The notes under the pieces are model-generated. The model was not told the DNA's origin, did no database searches, and worked only from the letters and a program-made list of their open reading frames with translations. A stretch of DNA of 36,841 nt from assembly GCA_016186715.1 (NCBI GenBank), contig JACPLA010000052.1, positions 1 through 36,841 on the forward strand, given 5' to 3'. Made by a program: the position numbers and the translations under genes. The stretch is from Ignavibacteriales bacterium. Lineage in GTDB: Bacteria > Bacteroidota > Ignavibacteria > UBA10030. This document shows positions 6,381 through 14,739 of this stretch, one piece after another (position 1 is the stretch's first letter; every line of letters begins with the position of its first letter).

Positions 6381-8285
6381 ATGACGCAAGTTCGCTTTCT
6401 CTTCCTTTCGGCTGTTTTCATTTCCCACTTTCTTTCGGCTCAGATTCCCTCGGTGACAATCAAGATTCGGGAGAAATCGGGATTCCTTGGGATGGGAGGC
6501 CCGCGGTTCATTGAACTTCGCCTCGGCAACCAGACCATAGAGTATCCCCTGAATGATGTGAATGTTAACAGCGGCCCTTCGTATTTCTTCCTCTGCAAGC
6601 CTGCGGGAAATTGGTTGTTCGATGAGGACTTCATCGATGATGACCTTCCAAACCTGACGCTGGTCCAGGGAGACCTGAGTTTCCCGGTTGAATGGAATGG
6701 CCCTTTCGCCGAGGGCGACTCCTCCCTTCAGATCGGTTTTTCAAAGCAACTGAGGATCCACGAGCCGATCACGGTCCGATTCGCCTCCGGCGATACGCAA
6801 GATGAGGCGGAGATGAAGATTCCTCAGGAACTGTGGCCGGGATTCGTCGCTTTCACGCGGCTTTCGGGGCGAGTTGACGGTGAAGTGACCGGCGGACGTC
6901 ATCGGGAGGTAATTCCGCTTTGCGAACAAATCCTGAGGGAAAAATCCTTCTCCATCTATCCGACGTATGACCGTTTTCGCGAAATCCGTATCAGGAGTTT
7001 TCGGACCATCTACACACAGACGTGGATAGACATTTCAGGTGTCGTTGATGATCAACAGGCCGATTTGAAGACCAAGATTGCCAGGCTGGATGAAACGCGC
7101 CCTCTGATTCAATTCGTGGTTGACTCACTCCCGGCTCCCGTACTCGGAATTACCGACGAGGATTCCTCAGTCAGTGAGATCTTATCCAGGGCACTCACCA
7201 CGCTTGAGTGGTTCGGCACCACGCGTGCTTCGTTGCAGCAGGCGCTCGACGATCAGAACGTGCGCTGGATCCTCGAAGGGTCCGTCTCAGGACGGTCCGG
7301 CTTCCGCTATCAGACGATGCTGGAGGCCTTGGCGTACGCCTTTTCATCGCTTGACTTCGCCGACACCTCCGCGGCGCACCTGGAGTGTACCATTCCCGAA
7401 GAGATGCGCGGGAATCTGGAAAAGAATGGCCTGACCGACTCTTACGAAACCTTCCTTCGGCAGACAAACGAGCGCTACCAAAAGGGCCTGCCTCTCTTTT
7501 CAGGTACGTTCCTTGAGAATGTCCGGCGCGATACCGCGTCGTTCCGTCTCCCGTTCTCTTCCATGCTCGCGGCCGTCAATGCATACTATGACAGGTCCTT
7601 CGAGGGCGCCCAGACAGAAATTTTCAACATCTTCCGCATGTCGTATGACCCTGAAGTGTCTGCGCGTTTCGATCAGATGAGGATCATGATTAAAGTACGT
7701 CAGGGTGAATTTTCACGGGAGGCGCTCAACCTTTTGGAAGAAGCTGCCGAACTGGAACGATCTGATCCTGAAGCTGCAGGAGAGAAGTACCGTCAAGCGA
7801 CCCTCGTGGCTCCCAACTTTGCGTATGCATCGTTTGCATTGGGACAATACTACGGCCGGAGCGGCGATCCCATCCGCGCTCAGACATTCTTCGAACGCTC
7901 GTATGATTCGGATACACTGTATCTCAGCGCATACCGGGAGTCGTTTAATTTATATCGACGCGTAGGAAACTACAAACCCATGATCGAAGTGCTCACCCGA
8001 GCTCTCCGCAAGGGGAACGACTATTGGGAAACGCAATCGAATCTTGGCCTTGCCTACATGGGCGACGGCGATCCCGCCCGCGCAATCCAGCATTACGAGC
8101 ACGCTCTTGCCATCAATCCCCGGAGCTATACCACGAACATCCAGCTCGGGCTTGCCTACCAAACGGTCAAGAACTATCAAAAGGCGCGGGAGTTCTTCAA
8201 CAACGCCATCAACATTGACCCCCTCCGGCAAGAGGCCGTTGAATATCTCGGCCGGTTGAACGAACTGCAGCGCGGGGGGAAATAG
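6381..8285 (+). CDS. Secreted TPR-repeat protein
   Basis: A 634-residue exported protein. The ATG at 6381 is chosen because GGAG lies seven bases upstream and a signal peptide follows ('MTQVRFLFLSAVFISHFLSA'); an earlier in-frame ATG at 6306 overlaps the promoter. The N-terminal two thirds match no family I can name. A segment near residue 300 ('VRWILEGSVSG') faintly recalls the 'YVLEGSVR' strand of TolB-like N-terminal domains found with some cyclases, but this is weak. The last 200 residues or so carry at least four TPR units, for example 'YASFALGQYYGRSGDPIRAQ', 'QSNLGLAYMGDGDPARAIQH' and 'NIQLGLAYQTVKNYQKAREF', a protein-protein interaction scaffold. It is divergent from the caspase operon, which makes it a possible partner. 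It appears monocistronic. Confidence 0.8.
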   Translation: MTQVRFLFLSAVFISHFLSAQIPSVTIKIREKSGFLGMGGPRFIELRLGNQTIEYPLNDVNVNSGPSYFFLCKPAGNWLFDEDFIDDDLPNLTLVQGDLSFPVEWNGPFAEGDSSLQIGFSKQLRIHEPITVRFASGDTQDEAEMKIPQELWPGFVAFTRLSGRVDGEVTGGRHREVIPLCEQILREKSFSIYPTYDRFREIRIRSFRTIYTQTWIDISGVVDDQQADLKTKIARLDETRPLIQFVVDSLPAPVLGITDEDSSVSEILSRALTTLEWFGTTRASLQQALDDQNVRWILEGSVSGRSGFRYQTMLEALAYAFSSLDFADTSAAHLECTIPEEMRGNLEKNGLTDSYETFLRQTNERYQKGLPLFSGTFLENVRRDTASFRLPFSSMLAAVNAYYDRSFEGAQTEIFNIFRMSYDPEVSARFDQMRIMIKVRQGEFSREALNLLEEAAELERSDPEAAGEKYRQATLVAPNFAYASFALGQYYGRSGDPIRAQTFFERSYDSDTLYLSAYRESFNLYRRVGNYKPMIEVLTRALRKGNDYWETQSNLGLAYMGDGDPARAIQHYEHALAINPRSYTTNIQLGLAYQTVKNYQKAREFFNNAINIDPLRQEAVEYLGRLNELQRGGK

Positions 8286-8288
8286 TTG

Positions 8289-8409
8289 AATGGTTAAATA
8301 GTTAAATGGTGACTCTTCGTTGCGCAGGAGCTCCGCTCCTGAGTTGAAGGCATCCCAAAACCATGCTTACTCGACATCTCACCATTTGACTTATGACCAT
8401 TTAACCATT
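8289..8409. repeat. Palindromic intergenic element enclosing a REP-like hairpin
   Basis: Two perfect arm pairs face each other: AATGGTTAAAT at 8289-8299 with ATTTAACCATT at 8399-8409, and AAATGGTGA at 8304-8312 with TCACCATTT at 8379-8387. Between them lies a 7-3-7 hairpin, CAGGAGC-TCC-GCTCCTG, at 8325-8341. The element starts four bases past the TPR gene stop, so its RNA could act as a transcript end, but there is no U-run. A miniature mobile or REP-type element is an equally good reading. Confidence 0.6.
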
Positions 8410-8691
8410 TTACGAGTGCGGCTCCTTTGCATTTCTTCCGATGTCTTTCTATATTGAGACGTTTGAGGAATCCTCAACTGTCCCCTGCGGACAATAAGTT
8501 TGAGGATTTTTCGTTTCATCAGATACCCGATCTGGGGCACGCGGCGAAATTGCCTGCCGTCTCATGAGAATGCAATGACGCAGGCGGGCCTGCCCGCCGT
8601 CTCCAAGAAAAAAAATGGGCACCTGGCAAAACTGGCAGACCTGCCCGCCGTTCGATGACATGTTTAAAGTCGGGAAATTGTTTTTTAATTT
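8410..8691. other. Gene-free spacer with GC-rich palindromic words
   Basis: No coding sequence is supported here. A strong palindrome, GGCGGGC-CT-GCCCGCC, lies at 8583-8598. Its core word recurs as TGCCCGCCG at 8642-8650 and, inverted and extended, at 8869-8884 just past the tRNA-Leu gene. At 8617-8640 a short stretch (ACTGGCAGACC) resembles the D-arm of the tRNA-Leu downstream, possibly a decayed copy. Promoter elements for the tRNA could not be placed with confidence. Confidence 0.45.
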
Positions 8692-8739
8692 GGGTAGATG
8701 GCGGAACTGGTAGACGCGCTAGCCTTAGGTAACCCGTGA
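8692..8739 (+). pseudogene. Degenerate tRNA-Leu (5' half)
   Basis: From 8697, TGGCGGAACTGGTAGACGCG followed by CTAGC-CTTAGGT reads as the D-arm, 5' anticodon stem and anticodon loop of a tRNA-Leu with anticodon UAG. The 3' anticodon strand (expected GCTAG) is absent; instead TAACCCGTG follows, which looks like the 3' part of a class II variable arm. A deletion between two GG dinucleotides would explain this. No T-arm and no matching 3' acceptor strand follow, so no functional tRNA can fold. An intact tRNA-Leu lies 38 bases downstream. Confidence 0.6.
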
Positions 8740-8776
8740 TCGCCGCGAGGAAACAACAGCGCGGTTTCTGCGCGAT

Positions 8777-8860
8777 GCCGCGGTGCTGGAACTGGCAGAC
8801 AGACTGGACTTAGGATCCAGTGTCCGAAAGGACGTGAGAGTTCGACTCTCTCCCGCGGCA
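8777..8860 (+). tRNA. tRNA-Leu (anticodon UAG)
   Basis: Eighty-four bases fold as a class II tRNA. The acceptor GCCGCGG (8777-8783) pairs with CCGCGGC (8853-8859), with discriminator A at 8860. The D-loop contains AACTGGCAGA. The anticodon stem CTGGA/TCCAG encloses the loop CTTAGGA, giving UAG, which reads CUA and other CUN codons. A long variable arm (TGTCC-GAAA-GGACG) and a T-arm GAGAG-TTCGACT-CTCTC follow. CCA is not encoded. It lies just upstream of tig and may share its transcript. Confidence 0.95.
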
Positions 8861-8994
8861 CGTTTTGTCGGCGGCAGGCGGGCATGGGGTTCTCAGCCAT
8901 TGAGTTTGATCAAGGAAGGCTGATCCGCCTCGGGAGTAGCATCGGATGGCGGAGAGTCCCTCCGTGCCCACATGATGGCAAAAGGAATGAACAA

Positions 8995-10269
8995 GTGGAA
9001 GTAATGATCGAAAACCTCTCCGATGTTTCCCGGGCAGTCGAAATCTCCGTCCAGGCCTCGGAGATCCAGCATCATTTTGACAAGGCATACCAGGAATACC
9101 GCCCAAAGGCCGAGATCAAGGGGTTTCGGAAAGGGAGGGCCCCTCTTGAACTCATCAAGAAACTGTATGGGGATCTGATTGAGCACGAGGCATTGAACAC
9201 TGTCGCCACCGAGCTTTATCGCGATGTGGTCCGGGAGAAGGAGCTGAAACCTATCGGTGATCCTGTGATTGTGGACATGAATTATAAGCGCGGCGAGCAG
9301 TTTCGGTTTAAGGTCCGGTACGACGTGCGTCCTGAAATCACGTTGAAGGATTACAAAGGAATCAAGGCGGAAAAACCGATCCATCGCGTGGCGGACGATG
9401 AGATCGAGGAAGAAATTCTCCGCCTTCGCAGGATGAACAGCACGACCGAACAAGCGGAGGGCGTGGCCGACGACGAGTATATTGTCACCGCAGAGCTCAG
9501 GGAGCTGGATCCTTCGGGATTGCCCCTTGTGGGGAAGAAGAATCAGAACAGCAGGTTCTATCTCGCCGATCCCCAACTCGAGCAGCCGATTCACGACGCA
9601 TTGCGGAATGCAACGCCGGGTGGAGAGTACCGCGTTTCGTTTCGGCACCAACACGGAGATCATGCCCACGACGTGAACATGATGATCACGGTAAGCAAAG
9701 TTGAGAAAGTCCTCTTGCCGGAGTTCAGCGACGAATTTGTCAAAAAGGTTACAAAAGAAAAGATCGCCACAGTGGACGAGTTCCTGAGGGGGTTGAGAAA
9801 GGATCTCGAGTCATACTGGACCGAGAAGAGTCACCGGCAGGTCGTGAATGCGATTGCCGCCGAGATCATCCGTCGTCATGATTTCCAGGTCCCTGAGTCC
9901 TTGATTCGGAGCGTCCTCCAGGGGTTGGTCGAAGAAGTCCGGATGCAATACCGGGACAAGCAGCTTCCGTCCGATTTCGATACAGAACGGTTTTTCCGGG
10001 AAAATCGGGATTATGCGATCTATCAAGCCAAGTGGGCGCTTCTTCGCGAGGAGATCATCAATGCGGAGAACATCTCGGTCAGCGAGCAGGACCTTGCGGC
10101 CCTTGCGGAAAAGGAATCGGAAAAAATCGGGATCGACAAAGACCGCCTTGTCGGTTACTACAAATCGTCGGAGCAGGTTAAGGACCGGCTTGCCGGCGAT
10201 AAACTCGTCGATTTTCTTCTGAAACATGCAACCATCAAGGAAGTTGAGCAGCACAATTCGGCGGAATAA
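8995..10269 (+). CDS. tig: Trigger factor
   Basis: A ribosome-associated chaperone and peptidyl-prolyl isomerase that binds nascent chains at the exit tunnel. The product has 424 residues with the GTG start at 8995, close to the family norm of about 430. The ribosome-binding loop is seen at about 43-50 ('GFRKGRAP'), followed by an FKBP-like domain (about 150-240) and the helical chaperone domain. GTG is preferred because AAGGA lies eight bases upstream and the N-terminus then reads '[11 protein letters not shown]', as in homologues. An ATG at 9004 is the alternative. An ATG at 8884 in the same frame would add sequence unlike the family. A five-codon frame (8987-9004) ends in TAATG overlapping the ATG at 9004. 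clpP follows after 19 bases. Confidence 0.95.
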   Translation: MEVMIENLSDVSRAVEISVQASEIQHHFDKAYQEYRPKAEIKGFRKGRAPLELIKKLYGDLIEHEALNTVATELYRDVVREKELKPIGDPVIVDMNYKRGEQFRFKVRYDVRPEITLKDYKGIKAEKPIHRVADDEIEEEILRLRRMNSTTEQAEGVADDEYIVTAELRELDPSGLPLVGKKNQNSRFYLADPQLEQPIHDALRNATPGGEYRVSFRHQHGDHAHDVNMMITVSKVEKVLLPEFSDEFVKKVTKEKIATVDEFLRGLRKDLESYWTEKSHRQVVNAIAAEIIRRHDFQVPESLIRSVLQGLVEEVRMQYRDKQLPSDFDTERFFRENRDYAIYQAKWALLREEIINAENISVSEQDLAALAEKESEKIGIDKDRLVGYYKSSEQVKDRLAGDKLVDFLLKHATIKEVEQHNSAE

Positions 10270-10288
10270 ACAGGAAGGAAGTCAATTC

Positions 10289-10915
10289 ATGAATCCGACG
10301 GAGCTGTACAATCAGCTTGTACCTATTGTGGTTGAGCAGACAGGCCGCGGCGAACGGGCATATGACATTTTTTCCCGTCTTCTCAAGGAGAGGATCGTCT
10401 TCATTGGGATGCCCATTGATGACACCATTGCGAGCCTTGTGATCGCTCAGCTGCTGTTTCTCGAATCGGAGGATCCCGACAAAGACATTAATCTATATGT
10501 CAATAGTCCTGGCGGAAGCGTCACCGCCGGTCTTGCGATTTATGATACCATACAGTATATTCGGCCGGATGTCTCCACCATTTGCATCGGCATAGCAGCG
10601 AGCATGGCGGCGGTGCTTCTGGCGGGAGGAGCAAAGGGAAAGCGGACGGCGCTTCCCAATGCACGCATCATGATCCATCAGCCGTGGGGAGGCGTCCAGG
10701 GAACTGCTTCCGACATCAGCATTCAGGCGGAAGAAATTCTCAAGACCAAAAAGCGCATCAACGAAATTCTGGCGAGTCATACCGGAAGGGGTGTTGAACA
10801 GATCCAGAAGGATACGGATCGAGACTATTATCTCTCTTCCGAAGAGGCAAAAGGGTACGGCCTCATTGACACGGTTTTGATTAAGCGTTCGACAGACGGG
10901 AAAAAAGAAAAATAA
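10289..10915 (+). CDS. clpP: ATP-dependent Clp protease proteolytic subunit
   Basis: The barrel-forming serine peptidase of the cytoplasmic ClpXP protease. It has 208 residues, normal for the family. The catalytic triad is seen as S105 ('GIAASMAAV'), H130 ('IMIHQPWGG') and D179 ('TDRDYYLS'). The start at 10289 has GGAAGGAAG upstream; an earlier in-frame start would overlap tig and lacks family similarity. The order tig-clpP-clpX is the classic operon arrangement, with only 15 bases before clpX. Trigger factor feeds or protects nascent chains while ClpXP removes damaged or tagged proteins. All features are typical. Confidence 0.97.
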   Translation: MNPTELYNQLVPIVVEQTGRGERAYDIFSRLLKERIVFIGMPIDDTIASLVIAQLLFLESEDPDKDINLYVNSPGGSVTAGLAIYDTIQYIRPDVSTICIGIAASMAAVLLAGGAKGKRTALPNARIMIHQPWGGVQGTASDISIQAEEILKTKKRINEILASHTGRGVEQIQKDTDRDYYLSSEEAKGYGLIDTVLIKRSTDGKKEK

Positions 10916-10930
10916 CGCCGGGGATTTGTC

Positions 10931-12190
10931 ATGACCCAAAAACTGAAACAGGGTGAAAAGATCACCTGCTCGTTTTGCGGCAGAACGCCGGAGGAAGTCA
11001 GCAGCATCATTGCCGGACCCGACGTCTACATCTGTGACTTGTGCGTTTCGAGCTCCGTCGATATCATCCGGAACAATCTTGCGGCCATTAGAGCCCGCAA
11101 GCAAACAACCCGGGAGAGCCTCACCCCCCAGGAAATCAAAAAAGCGCTCGACGAGTTCGTCATCGGGCAGGAACATGCGAAACGGACTCTTGCCGTTGCC
11201 GTCTACAACCACTACAAGAGAATCGATTCCAACGATCACACGCACCACCTCGACGAGGTGGAGATCGAAAAAAGCAACATCATGATGATCGGCCCGACCG
11301 GCACGGGTAAAACGTTGCTGGCACAGACCCTTGCACGAATTCTGGACGTTCCCTTTGCCATTGCGGATGCCACGACCTTGACGGAGGCGGGCTATGTGGG
11401 GGATGATGTGGAAACGATTCTGGTCTATCTGCTGCAGAATGCCGACTATAACGTTGAGAAAGCAGAACGCGGTATCGTTTACATCGACGAGATCGACAAG
11501 ATTTCACGAAAAAGCGACAGCGCATCGATTACGCGCGATGTCTCGGGGGAAGGGGTGCAGCAGGCTTTGCTCAAGATCCTGGAAGGCACCATTGCGGGAG
11601 TTCCACCCAAAGGAGGACGGAAGCACCCCGAGCAAAGTCTGATCAACATCAACACAAAGAATATCCTTTTTATCTGCGGAGGGGCCTTTGAGGGATTGGA
11701 AAAGATCATTGAACGCCGGGTGAGTCAGAATCCTGTCGGCTTCGGCGCAGACATCAAGGGAAAAAAATCGAGCAACCGCGACCATTACCTTTCCCGGGTT
11801 GAGCCCGACGACCTGTTGAAGTACGGATTGATCCCGGAGTTCATAGGCCGACTGCCGGTTGTCGCGACGTTGCACTCCCTGAACGAAAACGCTCTCCTCA
11901 ACATCCTTACCGAACCCAGGAACGCGATCGTCAAGCAGTACAAGAAGCTGTTTTTAATGGAAGGAGTCGAGTTGGAATTTGAGGGGCCGGCTCTCAAGGC
12001 CGTGGTGCAGAAAGCGATGGAACGGGGCACGGGCGCAAGAGCTCTCCGTTCGATCATCGAAGATGTCATGCTTGATATCATGTTCCATCTTCCCAGCCGT
12101 CAGAATATTTCCAAGTGCATCCTCACGCGGGACACCATTCTGAAGACCAAAGAGCCGATCTATTTGTACGAGGAAAGAAAAGCCGGTTAA
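10931..12190 (+). CDS. clpX: ClpXP unfoldase ATPase subunit
   Basis: An AAA+ hexameric unfoldase of 419 residues that recognises tagged substrates and threads them into ClpP. The N-terminal zinc-binding domain has C13, C16, C35 and C38 ('CSFCGRTP', 'ICDLC'). Walker A is 'GPTGTGKT' (121-128), Walker B 'IVYIDEID' (182-189), and the pore loop 'GYVG' is at 154-157. The ClpP-docking loop reads V-G-F at 269-271, a conservative variant of the usual IGF. The arginine-containing 'EFIGRLPV' follows. It ends the tig-clpP-clpX operon and runs convergently into lptD, with an 11-bp inverted repeat in between. Confidence 0.97.
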   Translation: MTQKLKQGEKITCSFCGRTPEEVSSIIAGPDVYICDLCVSSSVDIIRNNLAAIRARKQTTRESLTPQEIKKALDEFVIGQEHAKRTLAVAVYNHYKRIDSNDHTHHLDEVEIEKSNIMMIGPTGTGKTLLAQTLARILDVPFAIADATTLTEAGYVGDDVETILVYLLQNADYNVEKAERGIVYIDEIDKISRKSDSASITRDVSGEGVQQALLKILEGTIAGVPPKGGRKHPEQSLININTKNILFICGGAFEGLEKIIERRVSQNPVGFGADIKGKKSSNRDHYLSRVEPDDLLKYGLIPEFIGRLPVVATLHSLNENALLNILTEPRNAIVKQYKKLFLMEGVELEFEGPALKAVVQKAMERGTGARALRSIIEDVMLDIMFHLPSRQNISKCILTRDTILKTKEPIYLYEERKAG

Positions 12191-12205
12191 AGGATTTCCA
12201 ATTGG

Positions 12206-12239
12206 CAATTAGCAATTGATAATTGCTCATTGCTAATTG
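12206..12239. terminator. AT-rich inverted repeat between convergent clpX and lptD
   Basis: CAATTAGCAAT (12206-12216) and ATTGCTAATTG (12229-12239) are perfect 11-base arms around a 12-base loop. The two genes converge on this 53-bp spacer, so a bidirectional transcript end is the natural reading. The low GC content and missing U-run make it a weak intrinsic terminator; a small dispersed repeat is the alternative. Confidence 0.45.
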
Positions 12240-12243
12240 ACAA

Positions 12244-14739
12244 CTAGTAATACACGCCTCGATCACTCCCCTGTTTCGTCACTTTGATGTCCTGAAGCTG
12301 CGGCGCTTTGACCCGGATTTCCAAACGGTAGTATCGGTACGGTCCCAACGGTACCCAGCTAAAGTTCATGATCCAACAGTGCAGGTCGCGTGAAATTTGA
12401 ACACTCGGCGCTGCAAGCTGTTTCTGGGTCAGATCATAGTTGCCGCTGGCCGAGATCTTCCATTGCTCGGTCAGATTGAACGACAGCTGCGCCTGAAGCG
12501 AAGCCGTGCGGATCTTTCTTCGGGGATCCGATTGGGATTGCGAAAAGCTGAAGTTCAGATTCAGGCTCCAGGGAATGCTAAAATCGGGATCCTCGTCCAG
12601 ATAAAATCCGCGCGTCATATCCAGCGACTGAGAAGCCTGAAGCCCCGGCTGATCTTCCGGAGCGGTCGCGGAGGTGCTTCCTGATTTTCGCTCCCCGCTC
12701 AACGTGGTCCCCAGTGAGAACGAAATACTTGTGAGGTCGGCGAGGTATCCCTTTTCTTTGATCAGAAACTTGTTCACGCGCCGTCCCTCGCCCCTGTCAA
12801 ACAAATAGAAATTGTACACCGTGCTTGCGCTGATATCCAGCACGCGGGCTATGTTCGTCCGGTACGTCACGGTCAGCGGACTCACACGAAATTCCGGAGC
12901 GCGGAAGTTGTAACTGACGTTCGCGCCGATGTTCATGAGCTGGATCTTCTGCTCCTTGGCCGTGTCGCTCGGCTGATACTTCATTTCAAACTGGTTCTGA
13001 ACTCCCAGTCCGGCGCTGAAGGATGCAGGTCCGAGGAACGTTCCGTAGACCTGTTTCCCATAATTGAACGAGAGCGAGGGATTGACAGTGTGCCTGAAAG
13101 CCGTGATGCCGGCAATATTCGGCTGAGCCACCCCGTAGAACCGGGTGCTGGTGCTCAGTGATGCAGAAACATTTCCGGCCGACGTTGTCGGCCGAGTTCT
13201 CTCAAACGTCACGGAACTGTCGGCAGGATCCCTGACGGGCCTCTCTTGGTCCACAAACGTCCGCCGGTCGGAAAAACTCAACGAGGGAGAAACGGTGAAG
13301 TTTCCCAGGCGCGGCGAGAACCCGAGTTGAACGCCTTGGTTGATGCTCTGCGTTTGTGTCCTCTGGAATTCAACCGTCTCGCCAACTCCTCCGTTTGTCT
13401 TTATTGAATCGAGGGTGAGGGCGGTTTTTGAGCGTCGATTCTGCCCGCTTGCGTTGTACGACAGACCGATTGTTTCGTACCACTCCTGATCGGAGCCTGA
13501 TTTCTTTCCCCGGAACGGAAAGAACGTTCCCTGGCTGAACGAGATGGAGGGAAGGGTTTCATCAACATTTCCCGATATCAGATTCTGATCGCGCAGAATA
13601 GCCAGTGAAAGCGACCGGTTTGACTCGAGCCACGATTTGCTGAACGTGGCATTGGAGACGATGTTCTGGCGGAGGATGTCGTTCAGGTTCTGACTGAAAT
13701 TCCGGTAGTAGCTGCCCGATGTGAACGTGAAATTGACATTGAGGTTTGACGTCGGATCGATGTTCTGGTTGTGGGTGACCTGAATGTTATAATCGCGCTG
13801 CTCCTTTCGGTCCGGGTCGCCCGGTTCGCCTTCATGCCTCCGATTGACACTGGCCGAAACAGCCCCCTCAAAACTGTACCGTAGTTTGTAGCGAAAGAGC
13901 GATCTATTCGCCCACCCGCCGCGGCTGTACCAATCGAACGTCGTCGCAAGATCGAGGTAATCACTGATGGCCCAGTAGTATCCGAAGTGACTGAAATATC
14001 TCCCAAGGCGTGCGTCTTCGCCGTACGCGGGGGCAATGAGCCCCGACCGGCGGCCCGATCGGTTCGGGAATACTCCAAACGGGAGAGCGAACACGGGAAC
14101 GTCTGATATATAGAAGAAGACCGGTTCCGCAACGACGACCTCCCTCGGGATCACTTTCATCCTTGGGCTGTAGAAGTAAAAATGGGGATGGTCGAGATCA
14201 CAGGTGGTATACCGCCCATCTTCAACAAAAAGAACATCCTTTCCTACTTTCTTAATCCCTTCCCCATGGTAATATCCTCCCTCCATTTCTGTCTCCCCAA
14301 CAGTGATCTTTCCTTTCTTGGTCTGGAAGTTGTACCCGATTCTGGCTCCGTCGTATTGCTCCCCGCCGTCGATCAACAACGGACGTCCGATTTCGTTTCC
14401 CGACGTATCCTTCATGCCCTCTGCGTCAAGCGTCGCCGTGTCCCAATTCACGGCAATCTTTTCGGCTTTGAGTCCCACGGTCCGGTAGTTAATATCACCC
14501 TTGCCGTAGAGTTTCATGTAACGGGTCTTCAACGAATAGGTAATGGAGTCCCGGGCGCGATAGACAACAAGCGTATCAATCCCGGAAACCTGCCGGGATG
14601 TATCGGAAAGAACGCGAGAGGTATCGGCGGGGGAAGGGATCTCCTGTCCTGCGCTGCGGAAAAAAACCACGACACTTGCAAACAAGAGCAGCGTGAGGCG
14701 CCATTGACGAAAGCGGAGGGTTGACCTGCTCGGACTCAC
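12244..14739 (-). CDS. lptD: LPS-assembly outer-membrane protein LptD
   Basis: An 831-residue outer-membrane protein expected to insert lipopolysaccharide into the outer leaflet together with the lipoprotein LptE (not in this window). A signal sequence covers residues 1-31. An N-terminal OstA-type jelly-roll domain spans about 60-180 ('YMKLYGKGDINYRTVGLKAE'), with 'YTTCDLDHPHFYF' at 177-189. The LptD plug/barrel entry follows ('FFYISDVPVFALPFGVFPN', 208-226). The rest is a long beta-barrel rich in alternating strands. Length is typical of the Bacteroidota/Chlorobiota family. The start is GTG and overlaps the ROK kinase stop by four bases (GTGA), a coupled pair. It is the last gene of the minus-strand run that begins with rarA. 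Confidence 0.9.
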   Translation of the reverse strand: MSPSRSTLRFRQWRLTLLLFASVVVFFRSAGQEIPSPADTSRVLSDTSRQVSGIDTLVVYRARDSITYSLKTRYMKLYGKGDINYRTVGLKAEKIAVNWDTATLDAEGMKDTSGNEIGRPLLIDGGEQYDGARIGYNFQTKKGKITVGETEMEGGYYHGEGIKKVGKDVLFVEDGRYTTCDLDHPHFYFYSPRMKVIPREVVVAEPVFFYISDVPVFALPFGVFPNRSGRRSGLIAPAYGEDARLGRYFSHFGYYWAISDYLDLATTFDWYSRGGWANRSLFRYKLRYSFEGAVSASVNRRHEGEPGDPDRKEQRDYNIQVTHNQNIDPTSNLNVNFTFTSGSYYRNFSQNLNDILRQNIVSNATFSKSWLESNRSLSLAILRDQNLISGNVDETLPSISFSQGTFFPFRGKKSGSDQEWYETIGLSYNASGQNRRSKTALTLDSIKTNGGVGETVEFQRTQTQSINQGVQLGFSPRLGNFTVSPSLSFSDRRTFVDQERPVRDPADSSVTFERTRPTTSAGNVSASLSTSTRFYGVAQPNIAGITAFRHTVNPSLSFNYGKQVYGTFLGPASFSAGLGVQNQFEMKYQPSDTAKEQKIQLMNIGANVSYNFRAPEFRVSPLTVTYRTNIARVLDISASTVYNFYLFDRGEGRRVNKFLIKEKGYLADLTSISFSLGTTLSGERKSGSTSATAPEDQPGLQASQSLDMTRGFYLDEDPDFSIPWSLNLNFSFSQSQSDPRRKIRTASLQAQLSFNLTEQWKISASGNYDLTQKQLAAPSVQISRDLHCWIMNFSWVPLGPYRYYRLEIRVKAPQLQDIKVTKQGSDRGVYY

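Noticed and set aside
8692-8739. Attachment-site copy left by an integrating element
   Set aside because: Integrases usually duplicate the 3' end of a tRNA; this fragment is a 5' half, and its sequence differs from the intact neighbour.
8722-8776. Group I intron interrupting a tRNA-Leu anticodon loop
   Set aside because: Only about 55 bases separate the fragment from the next tRNA, far too few for a group I intron, and the next tRNA is complete by itself.
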